Below are positions 58,494 through 64,000 of a stretch of DNA of 64,000 bases, in pieces. Under the pieces are notes generated by a model. The model was not told the DNA's origin. It saw only the letters and a list, made by a program, of their open reading frames with translations, and made no database searches. The translations under genes were made by a program, and so were the position numbers. Every line of letters begins with the position of its first letter. Positions within the stretch are counted from its first letter, which is position 1. The stretch covers positions 184,253-248,252 of the forward strand of contig NZ_JAINZZ010000007.1 in NCBI RefSeq assembly GCF_019890725.1, in the 5' to 3' direction. This DNA comes from Actinacidiphila acidipaludis (GTDB lineage Bacteria; Actinomycetota; Actinomycetes; Streptomycetales; Streptomycetaceae).

Positions 58494-61400
58494 TCACGCC
58501 GGACTCCCCGCAACCCCGGACAGCGGCGCCTGCTGCAACGGCACGACCGCCGCCCATCTCCGCACGACCTTCGCCCGCCCGGTCTCCCGCACCAGGCGGG
58601 CCGCCGCGGCGACCGGGTTGGCGGTGGGTGCGGCGCCGGGATCCGGGGCCTGTTCCGCGGACGGAGACTGCGGGGCCGCCGGACGCGCCGGGTCCGCGGG
58701 CTGCGCGCAGCCGGGGTGTTCGTCTGGCTGCCGGTCCTCAAGCTCCTTATTCATAGCGGGAGTTGAGGTGTGGAGGAGCCGGTTCGTGTGCGGCGGGGCC
58801 GTGGCATCCCCGGGGAGTGCGGGCTGTCCGGGCGCGGGATGCGCCGCGCGGGCCGGGTTCGCGAGTGCCGCCAGCGCGACGACCTCCGGGGGCGGTGGCA
58901 CGGGTGCCGCGCGTCCCGCGGTGCCGGTGCCGGGGCCCCTGCCGGTCGCTTCGGTCGCTTCGGCTCCTTCGGCCGCCTCGGCCGCGAAGGAGGCGGAATC
59001 GGGGAGGGCGTGCCCCGCCGGATCCGCGGTTTCCTGGGGGGCCGGGCCGCCGGGACCCGGCAGCGCGGTCACCACCCGCAGGACCGGTCTCCCCGGACCC
59101 GCCTGAGTGGGGGCGCCGGGTCCGGCGGGAGGCGGGGAGGCGGCCGGGTCGTGCGGTTCCGGGGGCGGCGTGTCGTAGCGCATCAGGGCCGGTTCGGGCG
59201 CGGCGTAGGGGAGACGCAGGTCCGTGCCGGGGAGCCAGAGGGCCGCCCCCGAAAGCCAGCCCGCGGGCGCTGCCCGCCAGTGCACATGCCGCTCGCCCGG
59301 ACGCCACAGCGCCACCGACTCCGCCCCGCCGGGCATTTCGGCGCGCAGCGCGACCACGACCGACTCGGGCGAGAGGATCTGCCCGGGCTGCGCCGCCACC
59401 GGGCTGAGCTGCAGCCCCGGCACGCACAGCGCGTCGGGGAACCGCACCGGCCGCGTGCTGCCCAGCAGGCCCCAGCCCAGCCGGCTGCCGCCCGCCGCGT
59501 CGCTGCGCAGCACCAGCAGCCCGCTGTCGGGCTCGGCCAGCACGAGCCGGTCGTCACTGTCGTCGGTCAGCTGCAGCAGCGGACTGGTGGTGCCGTTGTG
59601 CAGATCCGCGGCGATCGCCTTGGCCCGGCCGTCCAGTTCGCGGTCGAGCGCCAGCAGGCGTCCCTCCCGGTCCAGCCACACCCCGCCGGTGCAGCGGCCG
59701 CGGATCGTCGTCACGGCCATGGGCGCCGCGTCCCGCGTGCCGAGCACCTGGAACACCGTGCTCACGTCGTCCGTGCAGGCCAGCACGAACGCCGTGCCCG
59801 GCACCGGGGACGGCGGCAGCAGCCGCACCTCGGCGCCGGTGAGCGAGCCCAGCGCCAGCTCGCCGGTGCCGGGACCGGTGGGGTGCAGCAGCACGGGGTC
59901 GTAGCGGTCGCCGACCCGGCGCAGCACCAGCACCCGGCCGTCGGGGAGCGGTGCGACGGGCGTCCCCGGCTCCTCCGGCTGGGCGCCGGGCAGCGGGACG
60001 GCGTACGTCTCGGGGCCGCCCAACGTCCAGCGCTCGGCGAACCAGCCGCCGTCCGCCTCCGCGAGGCAGGCCCCGTAGGAACCGTCCCGGGTGACCGTGA
60101 ACCCGCTCCTGCGCCGCACGGCCCGCGTGGCCGCCGGCACTCCCGCCGCACTGTCCGTCCCGGCCGTTGCCGAACCGTTCCGCCCGAGCACGATGGTGGT
60201 CACCGGCAGCGACAACTTCCCGGACCCGCCCGCCCCGGTCACGGGCCCCAGGCCGCTCGTCGTGGTGAAGTCGGCCCCGCCCAAGGCCCACGGACTGCTT
60301 GTCGCGGTGGGGCTGCTGACCCCTGCGGCGTCTGCGCCGGCTGGTGTGGCGTCGACGACGACCCGCGGTGCCGGGGCCTGTCCGCTGATTGCGCTGAGGC
60401 TGGGACCCGGCGCACAGCCTGCGTCGAACGTCTCGTCGGCGTCGGCTAGAGGTGCCGGAACCTGGTCGCTGACTGGGCTGGAGCTGATTTCCGGTGCGGT
60501 GCTTCGGCTGGCCGCTCTGGTGGCACTGGCCCGTGCTGCCGCAATCGGGTCGTTCATTGCACGGAGACTGCTCATCGTGGTCGCGCCTGTGGTGGCCGTC
60601 GCGACCGCGCCGGCCTGCGGCGCCGCAGCCTGGTCGGTGACTGGGCTGGGGCTGGTTTCTGTCACGGGGCTTGCGTCGGCCATCTGGTCGGCGTTGGCCT
60701 GTGGTGCCGGAACCTGGCCGCCTGATCCGCGGGGGCTGTTCTCCGTCGCAGGTCCTGCGTTTGCCGTCGCGCCGGCCCCGGTCTGCGTTGCCGAAGTCGG
60801 TCCGCTCATCGCGCTGGAGTTGCTTGTCATGGCGGCTTCTCCGTTGCCTACCCGCGTGGCGCTGGCCTGCGGGGTCGGGCCCTGACCGCTCACTGCACCG
60901 GGGCCGCTTGGCGCCGTGCCTCCTGGGCTGGCCGCTCCGGGGGCCTCGGTCTGAGATGCCGAGTCCTGGCCGCTCCCTGCGCTGGGACTGCTTTCCGTCG
61001 CGCGACCTGGGCCGGCTGTGCCCGCGGCCTCGGTCTGCGGTGCCGGGGCCTGGCCGCTCATTGCGTTGAGGCTCGGGCCCGGGTCGGCGTCCCTACCTAC
61101 TGCCCCGGCGGCACCGTTCTGCGGTACCGGACCCCGCCGGTTGGTCGTACCGGGACCGCTCTCCGGCGGAGTGCCTTCGCCGACCGCCCCCGACGGGCCC
61201 ACTTCCGTCAGGAGATCCGCACCGCTCGTCCCGTCAGAGGCGGCTTCCGTCACTCCCTCCGGGGCACCAGGCCGGTCAGGGCCAGCCACCCCTGCGGCGG
61301 ACGCCGCACCCATGCCCGCGGTGTCCGACGCACTGGTCAGTACGGGCACGTCCGACACCGCGGCCCCCGACGCACCCGCCTCTCCGGGCACTGCGGCATC

Positions 61401-62012
61401 CGAGGTGACCGTCCCCGTATCGCCGGGGCCCGGCGTACCGACCTGCGGTGGCTCAGCGGCGCCCGCCGCACCCACCTCCGGGTCACCCGGCGAGTCAGGG
61501 CCGACTACCCCTGCCGCGTCCGACGCACTGACCTGTGCGGGCTCCGTGGCGCCCGCCGCACCCGCCCCCGGCGCGCTCGCCTGGCTCACCGTCCCGGCGG
61601 CCGGGCCGCCCGAACCCGTCGCGGCGGCCGCATGGCCGACCGTTTCGGCACCCGAACCGCTCGTGGTGCCCGACGTACCCGCCCCCGCCCCGCCGGGGTC
61701 CGACCCGCCGACCTGTGCGGGCTCAGCGGCGCCCGCCCGGCCCCCTGCCCCGGCGCCCGAGCCGCCCGCACCCGAGCCGCCCGCACCCGAGCCGCCCGCG
61801 CCGCCCGCACCGGAGCCGCCCCCGCCCTGGCCGGATTCCTCCGCGGCGGCCCCACGGCCGGAGGCCCGGGTGCGCCGCGCCCCCCGCGCCCCGCGGGCAA
61901 CCTGCGCACCACGTGCCCCCCACGCCTCACCCACCGTGCCCGGCGTCTCCTGGGACGGCGCGCCCGCGCCCTCCGTGCCGGCGGCTCCCGCGGTCTTCGC
62001 TCTGGCAGTCAT
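58494..62012 (-). CDS. 1172-residue low-complexity protein with nine 28-residue repeats and a C-terminal propeller-like domain
   Basis: An acidic, Gly/Ala/Thr/Ser/Pro-rich protein without a signal peptide that I cannot assign to a family. Residues about 60-312 contain GSGAGG and AAEPAQVGGSD-type repeats. Residues about 313-564 are nine 28-residue units of form S-x-x-A-x-S-x-Q-x-P-A-P-Q-x-x-A (84 bp each). Residues about 633-945 are beta-rich with recurrent GRVLVLRR, GLLVLRSD and DRLVLAEPDSG turns, like a beta-propeller. The tail is Pro-rich, then helical and basic (ARLVRETGRAKVVRRWAAVV). ATG at 62012 follows GGAGGTGG. Codons in the repeat block use A/T in the third position more than neighbours, suggesting relaxed or recent expansion. 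It is divergent from Nif3. Confidence 0.8.
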   Translation of the reverse strand: MTARAKTAGAAGTEGAGAPSQETPGTVGEAWGARGAQVARGARGARRTRASGRGAAAEESGQGGGGSGAGGAGGSGAGGSGAGGSGAGAGGRAGAAEPAQVGGSDPGGAGAGTSGTTSGSGAETVGHAAAATGSGGPAAGTVSQASAPGAGAAGATEPAQVSASDAAGVVGPDSPGDPEVGAAGAAEPPQVGTPGPGDTGTVTSDAAVPGEAGASGAAVSDVPVLTSASDTAGMGAASAAGVAGPDRPGAPEGVTEAASDGTSGADLLTEVGPSGAVGEGTPPESGPGTTNRRGPVPQNGAAGAVGRDADPGPSLNAMSGQAPAPQTEAAGTAGPGRATESSPSAGSGQDSASQTEAPGAASPGGTAPSGPGAVSGQGPTPQASATRVGNGEAAMTSNSSAMSGPTSATQTGAGATANAGPATENSPRGSGGQVPAPQANADQMADASPVTETSPSPVTDQAAAPQAGAVATATTGATTMSSLRAMNDPIAAARASATRAASRSTAPEISSSPVSDQVPAPLADADETFDAGCAPGPSLSAISGQAPAPRVVVDATPAGADAAGVSSPTATSSPWALGGADFTTTSGLGPVTGAGGSGKLSLPVTTIVLGRNGSATAGTDSAAGVPAATRAVRRRSGFTVTRDGSYGACLAEADGGWFAERWTLGGPETYAVPLPGAQPEEPGTPVAPLPDGRVLVLRRVGDRYDPVLLHPTGPGTGELALGSLTGAEVRLLPPSPVPGTAFVLACTDDVSTVFQVLGTRDAAPMAVTTIRGRCTGGVWLDREGRLLALDRELDGRAKAIAADLHNGTTSPLLQLTDDSDDRLVLAEPDSGLLVLRSDAAGGSRLGWGLLGSTRPVRFPDALCVPGLQLSPVAAQPGQILSPESVVVALRAEMPGGAESVALWRPGERHVHWRAAPAGWLSGAALWLPGTDLRLPYAAPEPALMRYDTPPPEPHDPAASPPPAGPGAPTQAGPGRPVLRVVTALPGPGGPAPQETADPAGHALPDSASFAAEAAEGAEATEATGRGPGTGTAGRAAPVPPPPEVVALAALANPARAAHPAPGQPALPGDATAPPHTNRLLHTSTPAMNKELEDRQPDEHPGCAQPADPARPAAPQSPSAEQAPDPGAAPTANPVAAAARLVRETGRAKVVRRWAAVVPLQQAPLSGVAGSPA
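60320..61076 (-). repeat. nine 84-bp coding tandem repeats
   Basis: In-frame units of 84 bp encode a 28-residue module beginning S-L-N-A-M-S-G-Q-A-P-A-P-Q near 61074 and recurring at strict 28-residue spacing to S-L-S-A-I-S-G-Q-A-P-A-P near 60402, with a partial last unit. Units are diverged, so the repeat is old enough to have drifted but has kept its phase. Confidence 0.8.
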
Positions 62013-62249
62013 GGCAGTCGTCCACCTCCGGCACGGAACGGTAGTTTTCGTACTTCCGGACGATCAACGCGAAGGCGGGCGGTTCACACGTAAGGGTGTC
62101 GGTTGCGGTGATTCCGTGACGTCAACGGGACGGTTGTGCTGCTCTGTGCCGCGTGCGACGAGCCGCTCCGAACGGCCTCGCGGCCCCTCACGGCGGCGGT
62201 CCCGTCCGCGCTTTCCGGCGCCCCCGGCGAGCCAGGTAACCTTCCTTCC

Positions 62250-63173
62250 GTGCCCACTGTCTCCGACGTCATCGCTGCTCTCGACGCCCTGTGGCCCGCG
62301 GAGCTCGCCGAGTCCTGGGACGCCGTGGGCCTGGTCTGCGGCGATCCGGCGGCCGAGGTGTCCCGCGTCCTGTTCGCCGTCGACCCCGTTCCCGAGGTCG
62401 CCGACGAGGCCGTCCGCATCGGCGCGGACCTGCTGGTCACCCACCACCCCCTGTACCTGCGCGGGACCACGACCGTCGCGCCGCTGGGCCCGGCCGGGTT
62501 CAAGGGCCGGGTCGTGCACGACCTGATCCGCAACGGCGTCGCCCTGCTCGTCGCGCACACCAACGCCGACCGCGCCGACCCGGGCGTCTCGGACGCCCTG
62601 GCAGCCGCCGTCGACCTGCGTGTCACCGGCCCGCTGGTGCCCGACCCTTCGGACCCGGCCGGCCGCCGCGGCCTCGGCCGGATCTGCGAGCTGGACGCCC
62701 CCCTGACCCTCGCCGAGTTCGCGGCCCGCGCGGCCCACGGCCTGCCGGCGACCGCCACCGGCCTGCGGGTCGCCGGCGACCCGGACGCCGAGGTGCGCAC
62801 CGTCGCGGTCTGCGGCGGCTCGGGCGACAGCCTCTTCGACGAGGTGCGCGCGGCCGGGGTCGACGTGTTCCTGACCGCCGACCTGCGGCACCACCCGGCC
62901 TCCGAGGCCCGGCTGGCGGGCCGCCCCGCCCTGGTCGACGCCGCCCACTGGGCCACCGAGTGGCCCTGGTGCGAGCAGGCCGCCGGCCAGCTCGACGAGA
63001 TCTCCGACCGGCACGGGTGGGCCCTGCGCACCCATGTCTCGCACACGGTCACCGACCCGTGGACCGTGCACGCCCCCTCCACGTCGCCGGCCGGCCGTCC
63101 CACGCCCGCCGGCACTCCCACACCCGGCGCCCCGAGCGCCTCTTCCTCCGACAGCCCAGGAGCCCCCCGCTGA
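62250..63173 (+). CDS. Nif3-like dinuclear metal-centre protein
   Basis: A 307-residue Nif3/YbgI family protein, a toroidal hexamer with a dinuclear metal site; proposed GTP cyclohydrolase I type 2-like or nucleotide hydrolase roles are unproven. Metal ligands appear as LLVTHHPLYLRG (His-His, about residue 63), AHTNADRA (about 97-104) and the C-terminal DAAHWATEWPWCEQAAGQL (His/Glu). VCGGSGDSLFDEVRAAGVDVFLTADLRHHPASEA is the family core. GTG at 62250 has TAACCT (62237-62242) 7 nt upstream and no Shine-Dalgarno sequence: leaderless. The last 35 residues are a Pro/Ser tail. It precedes the zinc-ribbon protein with a 4-nt overlap, the usual order in streptomycetes. Confidence 0.94.
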   Translation: MPTVSDVIAALDALWPAELAESWDAVGLVCGDPAAEVSRVLFAVDPVPEVADEAVRIGADLLVTHHPLYLRGTTTVAPLGPAGFKGRVVHDLIRNGVALLVAHTNADRADPGVSDALAAAVDLRVTGPLVPDPSDPAGRRGLGRICELDAPLTLAEFAARAAHGLPATATGLRVAGDPDAEVRTVAVCGGSGDSLFDEVRAAGVDVFLTADLRHHPASEARLAGRPALVDAAHWATEWPWCEQAAGQLDEISDRHGWALRTHVSHTVTDPWTVHAPSTSPAGRPTPAGTPTPGAPSASSSDSPGAPR

Positions 63174-63913
63174 ACGCCGATCCCGCCGACCAGATCCGGC
63201 TTCTCGAAGTCCAGGCCCTCGACTCGCGCATCGCGCAGCTGGACCACAAGCGCAAGAACCTGCCCGAGCACGCCGAACTGGAGCGGCTCGGCGCCGACCT
63301 GGCCCAGCTCCGCGACCTGCTGGTCGCCGCCCGGACCCAGGACGGCGACACCGCGCGCGAGCAGACCAAGGCCGAGCAGGACGTCGACCAGGTGCGCCAG
63401 CGCGCGACCCGCGACCAGCAGCGCCTGGACTCCGGCGTGGTCACCTCGCCGAAGGACCTGGAGAACCTGCAGCGCGAGATCGCCTCGCTCGCCAAGCGCC
63501 AGTCCGACCTGGAGGACGTCGTCCTGGAGGTCATGGAGCGGCGTGAGGCCGCCCAGCAGCGTGCCGCGGAACTCGCCGAGCGCGTCGCCTCGGTGGAGGC
63601 CAAGGTGGCCGAGGCCGAGCAGCGCAAGACGGCCGAGCTGGAGGGCATCGACGCCGAGGGCTTCAACGTCGCCAAGGACCGGGAGACGCTGGCCGCCGAC
63701 GTTCCGGCCGACCTTCTCGGCCTCTACGACAAGCTGCGCGCGCAGCAGGGCGGCGTCGGCGCGGCCCGGCTGTACCAGAAGCGCTGCGAGGGCTGCCGCC
63801 TCGAACTGAACATCACCGAGCTCAACGAGGTGCGCGCGGCGCCCGCCAACGAGGTCGTGCGGTGCGAGAACTGCCGCAGGATCCTGGTGCGGACGGCCGA
63901 CTCCGGCCTGTGA
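63170..63913 (+). CDS. C4-type zinc-ribbon/coiled-coil protein (CTG start)
   Basis: A 247-residue protein: a long coiled coil (residues about 8-170, LLEVQALDSRIAQLDHKRKNLPEHAEL through VASVEAKVAEAEQRKTAELEG) and a C-terminal zinc ribbon CEGCRLELNITELNEVRAAPANEVVRCENCRRIL with two CxxC pairs. This family is always next to Nif3 in actinobacteria and is thought to bind RNA or protein partners; function unproven. The frame has no ATG or GTG before the coiled coil; CTG at 63170 gives LNADPADQIRLLEVQALD, has AGGAG 7 nt upstream, and overlaps the Nif3 stop as CTGA. I therefore take CTG as start. Translationally coupled to Nif3. Confidence 0.9.
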   Translation: MNADPADQIRLLEVQALDSRIAQLDHKRKNLPEHAELERLGADLAQLRDLLVAARTQDGDTAREQTKAEQDVDQVRQRATRDQQRLDSGVVTSPKDLENLQREIASLAKRQSDLEDVVLEVMERREAAQQRAAELAERVASVEAKVAEAEQRKTAELEGIDAEGFNVAKDRETLAADVPADLLGLYDKLRAQQGGVGAARLYQKRCEGCRLELNITELNEVRAAPANEVVRCENCRRILVRTADSGL

Positions 63914-64000
63914 GCGACGGCCGGCCGGTGAGCGGATCACCCGCGGGCGCCCCGGCGCCCGCGGCCGGACCCGGGGCCAGCTGTGGGTAATCGGCACTGC
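63914..64000. other. right edge, no gene recognised
   Basis: A GTG at 63910 overlapping the zinc-ribbon stop opens a 26-codon frame that ends at a TAA near 63990; its composition (SGSPAGAPAPAAGPGAS) is nondescript. In related genomes an RNase H-type gene usually follows, but its start would lie outside the window. Confidence 0.5.

Noticed and set aside
60320..61076. The 84-bp repeats as a CRISPR array
   Set aside because: Units are in-frame, diverged over their whole length and lack alternating unique spacers; no cas gene is near.
63910..63990. A 26-codon GTG frame after the zinc-ribbon gene
   Set aside because: Nondescript composition, very short, and no support beyond the GTGA overlap.

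Overview
This is a very GC-rich (roughly 73%) actinobacterial chromosome segment, almost certainly from Streptomyces or a close Streptomycetaceae relative. The evidence is strong third-position GC bias, many GTG starts, 1-4 nt stop/start overlaps, hairpin terminators without T-tracts, and lineage-typical genes: homodimeric-type aceE, DUF3052, DUF4429, Scr1-type regulator plus DUF397, SCO2322-family, EshA-like encapsulin and FmdB. It reads as conserved core chromosome. No phage, integrase or CRISPR was seen; one ~200-bp MITE-like element is present.

Layout. 1-3.1 kb: end of an aldo/keto reductase, DUF4429, MmcQ/YjbR and a secreted DUF1023 hydrolase. 3.3-7.6 kb: aceE divergent from DUF3052, then a peroxiredoxin. 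7.7-16.8 kb: a Ter stress island with two TerD paralogues, a DUF475 (TerC-like) membrane protein, a long TerD-type protein and a TerD with a YGYP tail, then the Ter-linked biosynthetic genes (CitE-like lyase, a phosphoribosyltransferase-TRSP-StiP fusion, HAD phosphatase). 16.9-21.4 kb: small housekeeping genes, tRNA-Val(UAC) and a frameshifted PASTA gene. 21.5-26 kb: a His/Trp-rich surface protein with a DUF4239 membrane protein, a family 2B encapsulin shell gene and a DedA protein. 26.3-28.1 kb: FetB-like permease, then a yybP-ykoY (Mn2+) riboswitch controlling a GDT1-type metal transporter. 28.1-32.9 kb: HAD phosphatase, an unknown protein, a peptidoglycan-binding membrane protein and an MFS pump fused to a MarR-like domain. 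32.9-38.5 kb: a five-gene overlapping ECF-transporter operon led by an anchored toroid protein and an SCO2322-family protein. 38.6-39.7 kb: Scr1-type regulator plus DUF397. 40-44.2 kb: a KstR-like TetR regulator divergent from a translationally coupled glycosyltransferase-methyltransferase-toroid operon, with a perfect KstR-type box between them. 44.3-49.8 kb: membrane and secreted proteins, an amidase, a methyltransferase, an MFS pump and the MITE-like element. 50-54 kb: ABC exporter and two-component operon. 54.3-64 kb: a phosphodiester glycosidase-metallophosphoesterase fusion, a 45-residue protein, a 1172-residue protein with nine 28-residue repeats, Nif3 and a C4 zinc-ribbon protein.

Themes. 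Metal and stress homeostasis dominates (Ter, peroxiredoxin, FetB, GDT1 with riboswitch, ECF). At least eleven genes carry a TANNNT box 6-7 nt before the start codon, indicating leaderless transcription. Two genes appear to start with CTG in a CTGA overlap. Four genes have short tandem repeats that duplicate their own stop codon. The most interesting points are the fused Ter biosynthetic enzyme, the KstR-box operon, the ECF-toroid operon, the encapsulin shell without nearby cargo and the repeat-rich surface proteins.
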